This document shows positions 11,751 to 22,640 of a stretch of 64,000 nucleotides of DNA, one piece after another. Location of the stretch: NCBI GenBank assembly GCA_907163375.1, contig CAJQUW010016865.1, positions 83,947 through 147,946 on the forward strand. The letters run 5' to 3'. The stretch comes from Prostheceraeus crozeri. Its lineage: Eukaryota > Platyhelminthes > Polycladida > Euryleptidae. Each line of letters starts with the position of its first letter. The first letter of the stretch is position 1. The notes beneath the pieces were generated by a model, which did no database searches, was not told where the DNA came from, and saw only the letters and a program-made list of their open reading frames with translations. The translations under genes and the position numbers were made by a program.

Positions 11751-14375
11751 AGTAGTAATCCCGTGGCAGACGCAAGCGCAGTGCGGTGCAGTGATGAGTC
11801 ATCGATGAGTCATCATGTTGACTCAGGCCCCCCCTCTGGAGAGAGGAAGGAGTTGGTCAAGGATGTGCTGGGAGGAATGGGTCCGAGAGGAGGAAACTGT
11901 TCCCTACCCCCCTCTGCAAGGAAGGAAGGAGTTTTCCGGTAAGGGTTGGGAAGGGAGAAGGGGTGGAATGTGGGAAGGCTAGAGTGAGAAAAGGTGGGTG
12001 TTGATGGTTTCGGGATGATAAAGGCTAAAAACCGTCATGAAGGAGGGTTTGGATGGGAAATTGGAGTTTAGATTTGGAATCTGCGTGAAATTTTGGGTGG
12101 GGAAGGAAGGTAGGGAGGAGTTTTCCTGAGAGGCAAGGGGTGGAATCTCTGAAAACGTCAGAGTTGGAAAAAGGCGGGTGTTGAAGTTTTGGGATGAGAA
12201 AAGTCGCTTTTCGGCATGAAGGAGACCTCGGATGGGAAAACGGAGGCCAGATTCGGAATCTACGTGAAATTTTGGGTTAGGAAGGATGTTTCCAGTTCAA
12301 TCCGAGAGAAAAAGTTCTGACCTGCCCCCTCCTGTAAGACTTCCAACTTTGGTGTTAAAGATCGTACAAAGTCGTGTGATAGCTCATTTGAAAGCTAAGA
12401 ATGAGAAAAATGCAGTGAAAAGCTCAGTTTGGTCCAATTTTCCTGGGTTTAGTGAGGAAAATGGCAGGAAAACGTCAGAGTTGGAAAAGTCAAGTTTTGG
12501 ATGTTTTGGGATGAGAAAAGTCGTTTTCCGGCATGAAGGAGACCTCGGATGGGAAAACGGAGGCCAGATTCGGAATCTACGTGAAATTTTGGGTTAGGAA
12601 GGATGTTTCCAGCGACATCGGAGAGAAAAAGTTTTGAGGACGTCCCCCCCCTCCTGTCAAACTTCCAACTTTGGTGTTAGAGATCGTACAAAGTCGTGTG
12701 ATAGCTCATTTGAAAGCTAAGAGTGAGAAAAATGCAGTGGAAAGCTCAGTTTGGTCCAATTTTCCTGGGTTTAGGGAGAAAAATGGCAGGAAAACGTCAG
12801 AGTTGGAAAAGTCAAGTTTTGGATGTTTTGGGATGAGAAAAGTCGTTTTTCGACATGAAGGAGACCTCGGATGGGAAAACGGAGGCCAGATTTGGAATTT
12901 TTGGCCTATTTTGGGTTAGGAAGGATGTTTCCAGCGACATCGGAGAGAAAAAACGTCGAGGACTTCCAACTTTGGTGTTAGAGATCGTAGAAAGTCGTGC
13001 AATAGCTCATTTGAAAGCTGAGAGTGAGGCAAATTCAATGGAAGACACGGCTTGTTCCTATCTGCCTTAGTATAGATGTGAGACGTCATTGAAAATTTGG
13101 GACATTGTCGAAAAAATGAAGGCATGGATAAGTGTGTACAAGCCAGTCTTCTCATGAACCAAACAGCTCTTCACTGAAAGCGAGCAAGGCACGTAGAGTT
13201 TTGCTGTAATATTCCACTGACAGGGTGTTCCTTCGGGACGGCGGATGATGCGGTAGTGATAAGTGTGGCAAGGAAGTGTGTCATATTTTAGACCGAAGCC
13301 GCTGGGGCGACCCATGTTGGGCATTTGACACAGTTCTCAACGTAGCACCTTGAACGCCAATCGGTTGAGTCTTAGCTATCTCGTCATGGGTGGCATCTAA
13401 ACATTTCCATTGCAAATCGCTGGTGAATCACGTCTTGCTATCCCTCTCTACGGCTTGCTATCAAGCTGATCAAAGCAATGACTTGGGATGTTTCCTCTTA
13501 CCAACTCCGCCGGTTTTCATGTTTGGCTATCAAGTCATGGACGGTGCAAGTTACGGAGATTTTCGGTGTCATGCTTCCTGTTGGTGGGCGTTCTTTCGAG
13601 ACAGCGGTGAAGTCCGTAGCGATGAGTACTGCACGGGACGTGGGCAATGGTAATCCTTGTGAAACCTCTCTGCGTCATGTTTCCAAGTGGTTGCCTTTCG
13701 TCTCAGCGTTGTATTCTGACCGCTAGGGCGACATTTAGCTATCTGCCACAGGTCACCTCATAAAATCTCCATTGTACTTGTCCCCCGACAGTTGGCCAAC
13801 CATGCGAGAATGAACCATAAGTTCTTTTAAGAACTGTCTCTATCACGGAGACGAAATGATGAAGGGATGAAACGGGAGGACATTCATGCGCCACACGCAA
13901 CACGTCACAGACTTCTCTCTTTCCTAGTGAACAAGCTCTTGTCAGTGTAGTCAGAAACTTTATCATGTTGTACAAAACTTTTACTGCAACACAGGTTGAT
14001 GTATAGTTAGAAAGTTTGATCATGGCGTTTTATGAAACACAAATGTCATAAAATGCAGGCGTTAGTGTAGTCAAATAATTTTACCGCAACGCACGTTTCT
14101 GAAAATAAAGTTTGATCATCAAAGTTGTATTCGTAAGTCTAGTCAGAAAGTATATCATGGTTTGCAAAATCAAAGTTTTGTCAACTAGTTTTACTGTGAC
14201 ACATGTTTGAGAAAGTAAAGTTTAATCATGACGTTTTATGAAACACAAATGTCATAAAATGTAAGCGTTGGTGTAGTCATATAGTTGTACCGCGACGCTT
14301 GTTTGTGAAAATAAAGTTTGATCATTGAACTTTTATGACTGACCGAACTCACAGCAGCATTAGAAAGTTTAGCAC
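11751..14375. repeat. Polinton A left terminal inverted repeat
   Basis: This matches the inverse of about 22640-25829. The outer 1.3 kb contains imperfect tandem units of roughly 320 bp (clear at 12290-12610 and 12610-12930), each with a 'ggatgagaaaagtcg ... ggatgggaaaacggaggcc' core and a C-run before 'cttccaactttgg'. The inner part holds repeated 'aaagtttgatcat' words. Open frames inside are present in both repeats and in Polinton B but show no domain. The left arm is about 0.6 kb shorter than the right. Confidence 0.93.
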
Positions 14376-14400
14376 AATACAAGTGTCATGAAAAAATACT

Positions 14401-14853
14401 TTATTTGGTCATTGATTTAACATCATTAAAACCCACTTTACTAATAGCAATGACAATGTGGTTTATTTTATTCGGAAGCAAATGATCGCCGTAACCATGA
14501 AAGTTGTCCATCCGAGAAATAATCTCTCGCAGATGACGTGTATAGAACTCAGAAGCATCAGTAACATTTTCTTGTCCGTAGGAACGAAATTGAAAGTCAA
14601 CACTTTGCGCTGCTTCACCTTGTGGAAAATGAGTGTAATTGACATGTGCAATTAAGTGAGCCTTGATGAGACTGTCTTTGAAATAACATATCAACTCCGT
14701 AAATATTTCTCGTATATAGTCTAAACATGCTTCCATTTCTGTCTCCTCCCTTTGAAACTCAAGGATGTTATCTTGTATTAAGCCTCCGAAGCACTTTTGA
14801 TGAAAACGAATCGTGCAATCATCATGTTTCAATGTATTGACTTCAGGTGCCAT
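14401..14853 (-). CDS. Conserved small Polinton protein (150 residues), function unknown
   Basis: A complete open frame lies just inside the left repeat, oriented toward it. Distinct segments are CTIRFHQKCFGGLIQDNI near the start, AHLIAHVNYTHFPQGEAAQS in the middle and FYTRHLREIISRMDNFHGYG toward the end. The same pattern recurs at 48828-49184 in Polinton B (LSFHRQSLKGTIQDYVITF, then KIHFSHFGKEE, then FFERHMRKIAQRL), so it is a shared element gene rather than a chance frame. No catalytic motif or membrane segment is seen. It is divergent from the neighbouring zinc-finger region and probably shares an intergenic promoter with it near 14850-14910. I cannot give it a function. Confidence 0.75.
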   Translation of the reverse strand: MAPEVNTLKHDDCTIRFHQKCFGGLIQDNILEFQREETEMEACLDYIREIFTELICYFKDSLIKAHLIAHVNYTHFPQGEAAQSVDFQFRSYGQENVTDASEFYTRHLREIISRMDNFHGYGDHLLPNKINHIVIAISKVGFNDVKSMTK

Positions 14854-14912
14854 GGTTGAGTCTATTGCTAAACATCAAGTTTGCCTAGGACGATTTCAAG
14901 AACGCGCTACAA

Positions 14913-15659
14913 ATGTGTTTCTCGGGCATCGTCATCGCCTCACCTCCACCGCCTGCTCCGCTCCCTGCGCCAGTCCCTGCACCAGTCCCTGCTCCTCGTC
15001 ACCACATCCCTCCGACACCGAAGCCCAGGACCCTTCCACCATCGGCTCGCGTCCCTCTCCTACCTCTTCCACGTCCATCCCTGCTGCCGCAGTTACAGTC
15101 CTTAGATGGTAAGTATCCGTGATTGGGAAAAGGGGGATAAGACTTCAAACTTTAAATTATGATCATGTTACTAATCTCTTTTCTCTTTTTCTCAACAGAT
15201 CTGGCGACGGCTCTCCTGGACGGTGACATTCTCTCCCGTCCCATCGTCATCCCTGCGTCGACACCACCCCCTGCAGCGGCCGAACTCCTTTTCCTCTCTG
15301 TTCAGTCGGTGGAGAGATTGCTGGAGGAGGAGGAGTTGGAGATAGTGGGAGAGGAGATCGCAATCGAGGAAGAAGGTGTCAGGGAGAGAGAAGGACCTGC
15401 GGCTCGACAGCTCAGCTGTACAGACTGTGGGCAAGTCTTCGCGAGGCCATTCTGCTTTCGGCGACACCGGCATTCTCGCTGCCCAAAAGCAAAAGGAGAT
15501 CTGGAGAAGGCGCGCCGACTGATACCTCAACGACCCAACTCTGAAGGTTGTGGACGCACGTTCTACAACAGCACCAACTTGCGAGTCCACATCGAAGGCG
15601 GTTCCTGTGGTAGTGCGAGGCAACCACCGACAACAACAGGTAGGAAGCATCCTTCATAG
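14913..15659 (+). CDS. Proline-rich and C2H2 zinc-finger region upstream of polymerase
   Basis: An open frame from 14913 is strongly proline-rich (repeated PAPVPAPVPAP). It leads into an intron-like interval, 15109-15198, with GTAAGT at its start and a pyrimidine tract ending CAACAG. The open frame beyond it carries an acidic stretch and then two zinc-finger-like units: CTDCGQVF..PFCFRRHRHSRC and CGRTFYNSTNLRVHIEGGSC. A zinc-finger N-terminus in front of the exonuclease domain occurs in some Polinton polymerases, so this may be the front of the polymerase gene or a separate DNA-binding protein. The downstream polymerase frame is itself open upstream of its first listed start, to about 15704, which fits a spliced gene. 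Confidence 0.6.
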
Positions 15660-15703
15660 CGCGTCGGCTTTTCCTGTTCTTCGTGTTGGAAGACCTTTCC
15701 TAC

Positions 15704-18700
15704 AGAGTTTGTTCTTTCCTCGCACACACTCTGTCACACTCATCCCACTGAGTTTTACACTGACAACAACGTCACTCTAAGGCTGAGCAAGTTTTCCCTT
15801 GAGAGGCTCGTTCGCGACTATGTGTTAGAAAGCTCTGAAGCTGTGCAAGATATTCATCCTTTCTTGATGAATAACATAGTCTTAATACATCAAATGTTGG
15901 CGAGCTTAGATAGATTTTTACTTAAGGGCATGTTCTATCTCACTGCTCGTTTCAATAAGGTAGACAGTAGCACGGGAGAAGTAGAGTCCACTGTGACCAT
16001 TAGGATAGCCTCCTGTGCTGCTGATCTCATAGGTGATGTAAACGAGTGGATAGAGAGACATGCAACCCATCTCGTCAGCAACTTAAATAAATTTAATGAA
16101 AGAGACAGCGGTCTGGTTTTTGATGGGATAGAGAAAGTAGACATTAAAATCAATCTTTTAGAGCATTTGCAAGGGAGCGGTTGTTTCACCATCCCCAAAG
16201 CACTGGCTGACAAAAAGGCTGTGATCAATGTACAGTGTCAGTCCCAGTGTTTGAAATATGCCATCCTCTCTATTCTTCACTATAGTGATATAGATAGGGA
16301 TCGTCAAAGAGTCACTAAATATCGTGAATGGGAGGATGAGCTCAAGTTTAACGGGTTAGATGTCAACACATTAGATTTTAAAGGCATCGCCCAATTTGAA
16401 AAACTCAATAACATTAAGATCGTCGTCCATCTCTGGGAAAAAGGTCTCAAGGGCGTTAGGTATAATAATCGCCAAAGTAACTTCGACCGGGTTGTCAATC
16501 TTCTCCTAGTCTATAGCGACAACCATTCAGAATGGCATTATTGTGGCATTCCTAAAATTTCAAAGTTATACCATCATCAAACTGCATATAGGAACAATTT
16601 CTACTACTGTGATCGCTGCACACGGCGCTTTAGGTCAAAGCCATTTTTTGAACAGCATTACGAGTGGTGCTCTCGGGGTAAACATCAAATGGAAGTCATG
16701 CCCAAAGATAAATTGTATAGGTATGAGGAAAACGGCAATGAGCTCAGTCCCATATGTACCATCTATGCGGACATTGAATGTTATATTGAACAAGAAGATC
16801 TAAGTCATGAGCCAGCAGCCATTGCCTGCTATGAAGTTTGGCATCCATATTATAGGAATCAAAATCAAATGCATGTGTGGCAAGGCGAGGAGCGCATTGA
16901 AAACGTCCTCAACTTTTTAGATAGGAAAGCCCGTTTTCATCAACACTATGAAACGGAGTTGACTAGGAAACCCATGTGCTTCACAGAAGCCGATAAAATC
17001 AAGTTTGATAGGACCACGGAATGTCCCCGCTCCTGTTCATCCTTTGATGATCAGCAACATAAGAAAGTGAGGGACCATTGCCATCTCAGTGGTAAATGTA
17101 GGTCTTCCTTATGCAGTAAATGCAATATGAAACTTAGGCTCAAACGGCGAACGCTCCCCGTCATCTTTCATAACTTTAAATGTTATGATGCTCACATCAT
17201 CATTCGACATGGATTCGGTAAAATGAAATCCTGGTCATCCAAAGTGATTGCACAAAGTAAGGAAAAATTTATGTGCATCACTGCTAAAGTCCAAGTCGAT
17301 GAGACGAAGGAGGGGAAGCCTGTCTTCTATGACATAAAGTTTCTAGATAGTTTTCAATTTGTCTTCTTCCTTAGCCGCGTTGGCTAATAATTTAGAAACA
17401 CTTCCCCTCACTCAACATTTAAAGAAAGACTATCCCAACATAAGTGACTGTCTGATACGACGGAAAGGAGGTGTTTCCTTATAGTTATTTTAGTTCAATG
17501 GATACATTGAAGGAGACATTCCTTCCGTCCATCGATAAATTTAAAAATGATTTGACGGGTGAGGACTGTTCGCTGGATGACTATAGGCATGCAGAGCAAG
17601 GATGGTTCGAATTTAGGTGTCGCACTTTTGGTGACTACATGCTTGCCTACTTAAAATTAGACATCTATCTGTTGGCTGACGTGTTTGAGACTTTTAGGAA
17701 AGTCACATTAAAACAGGACGCCTTAGACCCCGTCCATTTTGTTAGTCTGTCGGGTCTGTCCTATCAGTCAGCCTTCAAGATGACGAAAGAGAGCATACAT
17801 TTACTGCAAGATGCAGAAATGTACACGTTATTTAAACGTGGTATTAGGGGAGGCTTAACATTTGTCAACAAACATGTTGTCAACAGCACCCAAGACATAG
17901 GATCGACCACGCATTTAATGTACATAGACCAAAATAATTTGTATGGGAGTGCATTATCCAAGCACTTGCCACAGTCTGACTTCCAATGGGTAGAGCCCCA
18001 TGACATTGAATACTTCTCCCATCCAGCACACATCATGGCACTAGGAGATGAGGCCGACATAGATTATCTATTTGAAGTCGACCTCATCTATCCAGAATGT
18101 ATTAAGAATAGGGCAGTTGATTTTTCTCTCGCACCCGAATCTGGCATAGTCAGTCCAGATATGCTCTCTCCCAGACACAAATAACAAGTAATAACAACAC
18201 ATAATAAGAACATAATAAGCAATATGCGGCGGAAAATGACTTAAACTATAAACCCACTAGGAAGTTGTTGCTCATCCAATTGAACAAGCAGCATTACATC
18301 GTGCACTACTCCATCCTCAAATTCTATCTAGGTATGGGGATGCAACTTGACAAAGTCCATCGCGCTATCCAGTTTAGGCAGAAGCCCTTTCTAAAACCGT
18401 ATATAGAATCTAATAGTAAGAAACGGGTTGAATCCAAGAATCCTTTCGAAAAGGACTTCTTTAAATTTAACAATAATGCCCTCTTTGGTAAAACCATGGA
18501 GGATGTAAGCAAGCGCATGGACTATCGTATCTTCACTGATCCAGAAACGAGTATCAAGTTATTTCGCTCGTCGTTGTTTTGCCACCATGATGTCATTTCC
18601 GAAGACAACACTGGTTTTAAAATGTTAAAATCTAAAGTAGAACTTTGCAAGCCCATTTATGTCGGTCAAGCTGTCTTGGAACACTCCAAGTTAGAAATGT

Positions 18701-19296
18701 GCAAGTTATTTTACCACACCTTTAAAACGTGTCCATTGATCCAACATGTGGAATTAGTAGGAGGCGATGCAGACAGCTTCTTTTTAGCTTTGACAACCAC
18801 TAGCCAAGTCAAGCAGGAAGACATTTTAGAATATTTAGCACCCAAGTTTGATAGTTCCAACTATCCCACTGACCATCCGCTTTACTCTACCTGAAATAAA
18901 GCAAAACTTGGCTGCTTCAAGGATGAGTGTGCCAGTAAACTGATAGAGGAGATGATCTTGCTTCGCCCCAAGATGTACTCCATGAAGCTAAAATCTTCAG
19001 AGCTTTCTATAAAACGGGCAAAAGGCATCTCGAAGTCAATCGTTAGAAAAATGACACATGGAGACTATCAAGATGCCTTAGATTCTCTTAAAATTAAAAA
19101 AGTAGAAATGACCATTTTAAAATCACAGTCGTATCAAGTCAGAACAACGACGTTTGGGAAACGAGTTCTCTCAGCTTGGGAAGACAAGCGATTCTGGATG
19201 AGTCCTAACCACTCATTACCGTACGGCCATCCAGACACTCATCTACCTCCACCCAAGAGACAGAAACTTTCTCCTCCTCCGTCCGGCGATGTATGA
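15704..19296 (+). pseudogene. Protein-primed family B DNA polymerase (Polinton PolB), broken
   Basis: The motifs come in the family's order: a zinc-finger-like CDRCTRRF near 16610; exonuclease motif I IYADIECY near 16765; an HNH-like CHLSGKCRSSLCSKCN near 17080; exonuclease II FHNFKCYDAH near 17170; exonuclease III YLKLDIYLLADVFE near 17655; polymerase A DQNNLYG near 17930; polymerase B FKFNNNALFGKTMED near 18465; polymerase C GGDADSFF near 18765; and a C-terminal YSMKLKS block near 18975. This enzyme copies linear element DNA from a protein bound to the ends. It is broken, with about three or four breaks; all main motifs are still recognisable, so decay is recent. It is the only polymerase in the window. 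Confidence 0.93.
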
Positions 19297-19639
19297 TGAT
19301 GAATGCTTCCTCTCTGTTGTGGTTGATGTTTTGCTTTTTCACTCCATGGCGTTTTCTATGGGGCGTTGTGAGTGAATGCCTTGTAACATGCGTCCAACTC
19401 CTGATCACTTCATATCATGACTTGCATATCAACTGGTTTTCCTGACTTTGTTTTCTCCATGCACATGAGTGACTTTGTTTTCTCCGGTGAAATGAGCCAT
19501 AAAAACTTAGTTTTCTCCTACCATCAGTATGACCTATGTGCGGTGCTATGAAAATCGGCTGTGATGATGAATAACATGTCATGTACATACTGTGTTGTTT
19601 TTCTTTTGACGTAAAGATGGGATTCTCACTCAATAGATA

Positions 19640-20280
19640 GAAGTAAAAGTTTTGATCATTTTGTAAGATGCGTAGGGTTAGAAATAAAGTTGATGATTGA
19701 AAAGTTAGAAATAAAGTTATACCCATGTCGCTGTTTCTAAGATAGGTGAAATGTAAATGAAGTCAGAATCACTTCACTGTTTGTAAAGTTAGAAATAAAG
19801 TTGATGATTTTAAAGTTAGAAATAAAGTTATAACCATGTCGCCGTTTGTAAGATAGGTGAAATGTAAATGAAGTCAGAATCACTTCACTGTTTGTAAAGT
19901 TAGAAATAAAGTTGATGATTGTAAAGGTAGAAATATAGTTGACGTTTGTAAAGTTAGAAATAAAGTTATAGCCATGTCGCTGTTTGTAAGATAGGTGAAA
20001 TATAGATGAAGTCAGATTCACTTCACTGTTTGTAAAGTTAGAAATATAGTTGACGTTTGTAAAGTTAGAAATAAAGTTATAGCCATGTCGCTGTTTGTAA
20101 GATAGGTGAAATATAGATGAAGTCAGATTGACTTCACTGTTTGTAAAGTTAGAAATATAGTTGACGTTTGTAAAGTTAGAAATAAAGTTGATGATTGTAA
20201 AGTTTGAATTAATGTTAGAATCATTTCATAGTTTGCAAGATAGGTAAAGAATAAAATAAAGTCAAAACCATGTTAGAGTT
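19640..20280. repeat. Tandem repeats rich in AATAAA downstream of PolB
   Basis: About five imperfect units of roughly 110-120 bp are built from 'gtttgtaaagttagaaataaagttgatg' and 'gataggtgaaat.tagatgaagtcag' words. Most units carry AATAAA. They follow the polymerase gene, so they may act as a redundant polyadenylation zone. Related words occur inverted in Polinton B (about 42755-42960). Confidence 0.85.
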
Positions 20281-20359
20281 TGCAAGTTAGCATTCTCACC
20301 AACGAATGTAACATCATGACAAGTTCTTCAGCTTAGGAAACATCAACCACTTTGCTGAC

Positions 20360-20385
20360 TCATATCTATAAATAGCTCTGACTCA
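20360..20385 (+). promoter_or_regulatory. TATA-box core promoter candidate
   Basis: CTATAAATAG at about 20369-20378 is a textbook TATA box. About 30 bp downstream is tcagttag, an initiator-like word. It lies between the two tandem-repeat blocks of Polinton A, with no long plus-strand frame after it; a non-coding transcript or loss of the original gene are both possible. The same box (TATAAATA) precedes a gene in Polinton B at 47348. Confidence 0.5.
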
Positions 20386-20430
20386 TGAAGTGGTAAAGCG
20401 CCAGTCAGTTAGATAAGAATCTAATCAGTC

Positions 20431-20905
20431 TTGTTCAACCTTTTCACCGACACGTGTGTGGGCGTGTCATTCAACATCGAATGGCGCCTCACGTCAGACA
20501 GCGTGACCTTTTCACCGACACGTGTGTGGGCATGTCATTCAACATCGATGGCGCCTCACGTCAGACAGCGTGACCTTTTCACCGACAAGTGTGTGGGCAA
20601 TAGTTCATTGCGATGACTAATTCAAAACGCATCATGTAATTAACACGATTCTATTAACTGTGACTCATACAGATAACGCATTAAAGATTTAACAAGTGTG
20701 TGGGCGATTGTTCATTGCGATGAGTCATTCAAAACGCATCATGTAATTAACACGATTCTATTAACTGTGACTCATACAGAAAACGCATTAAAGATTTAAC
20801 AAGTGTGTGGGCGATAGTTCATTGCGATGACTCATTCAAAACGCATCATGTAATTAACACGATTCTTTTAACTGTGACTCATACAGATAACGCATTAAAG
20901 ATTTG
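20431..20905. repeat. Two families of tandem repeats
   Basis: First, about 2.3 copies of a roughly 65-70-bp unit (ccttttcaccgacacgtgtg ... cacgtcagacagcgtga, 20437-20590). Then three copies of a roughly 110-bp unit (aagtgtgtgggcgat ... ataacgcattaaagattt, about 20586-20905). The last copy runs into the 3' end of the minus-strand TBP-like frame, so the repeat may have grown from that gene's end. Confidence 0.9.
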
Positions 20906-21396
20906 ATAATGTTAGCTACTTTGCTGATATCACGTAAACCAGTCATGATACAATGTCCGTTGTGAAACACTGCAATATGTACAGGATGCCACTTCCGAAT
21001 CAGAGCAGCATGAAAGAGTTCAGTTTCATAAAATATACAATGATTACTGGTTTTAATGTTTGCTAGATTCACTAACATCTTCAATTGAACAGACAATACT
21101 ATATTCTTCAATGTCAGGGAACTGAGGCGTAGATGAGGCATGAGTGTTTGCATTTTCTTGACGACTTCATAACACTTCATGGACTGCATCACGAAGTGAG
21201 AAAGGTTTCCTAGGACTTGGATTTTGCCGCAGCGAAAGATTTGAAGATTTCGACCGTTTCTCATGCGAATGACCAACATTTGCGGACGACCGCGATGATA
21301 GACTGAATCGGGAAGATGGGTATGCAACTGTTCTAAATCGATGTCTCTTCTGACATTCATTTCGCGCATGGCGTTGATGATGCGGATGAGGAGCAT
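20854..21396 (-). CDS. TATA-binding-protein-like protein (180 residues)
   Basis: The frame is the length of the conserved TBP core (about 180 residues) and follows its two-repeat layout. First half: an acidic/LDL-like start (DIDLEQLHTHLPDSVYHRGR), then PQMLVIRMRNGRNLQIF, CGKIQVLG and a helix-like stretch. Second half: a VLSVQLKMLVNLANI strand region, then FYETELFHAALI, PVHIAVFHNGHCIMTG and a final helix. In TBP the matching words are 'YEPELFPGLIY' and 'SGKVVLTGAK'. A second copy in Polinton B (54775-55320) keeps the same residues and is even closer to TBP (CYEPELF, VIITGLKS). It would bind TATA boxes or recruit polymerase II/III factors for element genes. The DNA-inserting phenylalanines are not clearly kept, so the mode of binding is open. 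It lies on the minus strand next to the right repeat. The frame looks open in this copy. Confidence 0.7.
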   Translation of the reverse strand: MLLIRIINAMREMNVRRDIDLEQLHTHLPDSVYHRGRPQMLVIRMRNGRNLQIFRCGKIQVLGNLSHFVMQSMKCYEVVKKMQTLMPHLRLSSLTLKNIVLSVQLKMLVNLANIKTSNHCIFYETELFHAALIRKWHPVHIAVFHNGHCIMTGLRDISKVANIIKSLMRYLYESQLKESC

Positions 21397-21691
21397 GATT
21401 CAGAAATGACATGAGGGTTGAGTGAACTTCCCTTTTATACTTTTCCCATGAGTGTTTTGGAATCACAATGTAGCAGTGATCATTATGTAGAATCCTCTCT
21501 TGAATGCGAATAAGTACAATGCCGTCTCCTACGTTAATGACACGACAAGAGTTGGATAGGATAGCGCGATGCAACCCTCGTAGTTTAAAGCGTTCCAGAG
21601 TTATCTGAAGTTGACGTTTCGTATAATGAAATGCAACACACTGAAGTTTCCATGATACATGAAGCAATGCTGATGATTTCCACATGATCAT
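21167..21691 (-). CDS. Upstream frame overlapping the TBP-like gene
   Basis: A 174-residue minus-strand frame starts near the right repeat and runs about 230 bp into the TBP-like gene in another frame. Its first part (LERFKLRGL, then a VLIRIQERILHNDHCYIVIP region, then WEKYKREVHS) has weak counterparts twice in Polinton B (55320-55995), where the order 'DL.YF....W...IQIYHS.LS.YF.F....WE' is repeated. The later part is serine-rich and overlaps the TBP-like start; the equivalent frame in Polinton B is also open for about 100 codons. It may be a real protein with a dual-coded tail, or the overlap may be chance. Function unknown. Confidence 0.5.
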   Translation of the reverse strand: MIMWKSSALLHVSWKLQCVAFHYTKRQLQITLERFKLRGLHRAILSNSCRVINVGDGIVLIRIQERILHNDHCYIVIPKHSWEKYKREVHSTLMSFLNHAPHPHHQRHARNECQKRHRFRTVAYPSSRFSLSSRSSANVGHSHEKRSKSSNLSLRQNPSPRKPFSLRDAVHEVL

Positions 21692-21719
21692 GATTCAAAC
21701 CTGGATGAAGAATGGCATG

Positions 21720-22640
21720 CCTGAGAAAAAAGGAGAGAGTCATGTTCATCTAGCTAAGCTGATGGTAGACGTTCACGATACACAGTTCTTCTTCAAAGTT
21801 TCCCGTAAAATAGTGGTGACACTTTTGTGTTTCACTTCATCTAGCAGGTTGATTTTTATCTCACACATGCTTTCAGTGTTTCTTAACTCATATGCATTCG
21901 ACTTATAACGTTACAGGTTGTTATGTGTATACTTGTATGCTGTCAATGCAGACTGCAAAAACTATCTGTCTTTATTTACAAAACAGTCTACACACGCATT
22001 CAACTTGATAAAGGCAAACAACACAATTAGTAAAACTGGTACGCTAACGAGTGTGACTGCAGAAGCATTTCATAAAATTTTTTTAGCGTTCGTTAAGTTT
22101 CACAACAGCCTGTCAAAGACTTCTTACAAAAGTTATTTCAACGTTTGAGTTTAGAGTGTTAAGCGAACATGTGCTTCACGTATTCTACATGAACGGTTAA
22201 TGCATGTGATATAAAACCCTAAATCCAACCGTAGAGGAGCCTAGCCTTGGATTATGGACTTTTACGACCACGCGATTCAATGTCATGGAACTAGCTCTCA
22301 CACAATCAACGTTTGTGACAAGACTTTACCTGGTTTTATAAAACATTCAACGCTTACTATAACACCTTTTAACGTTGTGAAACAATCTACACAGTGCAGC
22401 AAAACTTTCTAATGCTGATGTGAACACCGTTTTCATATAACATTCTAAACTCTCAGTCTCACTGCAGTAGAAGACTGCCTTTAGTAAACCTGATGAAGCT
22501 AATCTAACAGTCATGGAGTTTGAATTTTCTAAAACGGGAACATTTGGCAACTCTCTCCACTCAACATAAAACTTTCTAACACTGTGAAAGCAAGTTACAA
22601 GACAATCTACACTGTGCAGTAAAACCCTTTCGATAAAACT
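21720..22640. other. Inner right-end region of Polinton A shared with Polinton B
   Basis: No gene seen. The sequence matches 45550-46500 of Polinton B (and inverted 39840-40800). It includes a hairpin-prone 'aaaccctaaatccaacc...' block at about 22211-22260 and repeated 'aaaactttctaa' words. It is not part of the terminal repeat, since the left end lacks it. Confidence 0.75.

Noticed and set aside
11670-12919. Several plus-strand frames in the left terminal repeat
   Set aside because: They follow the tandem-unit structure, change length from unit to unit and show no domain.
15822-15824. GTG as the true start of the polymerase
   Set aside because: The frame is open upstream of it, and a spliced front is more likely in a eukaryotic element.
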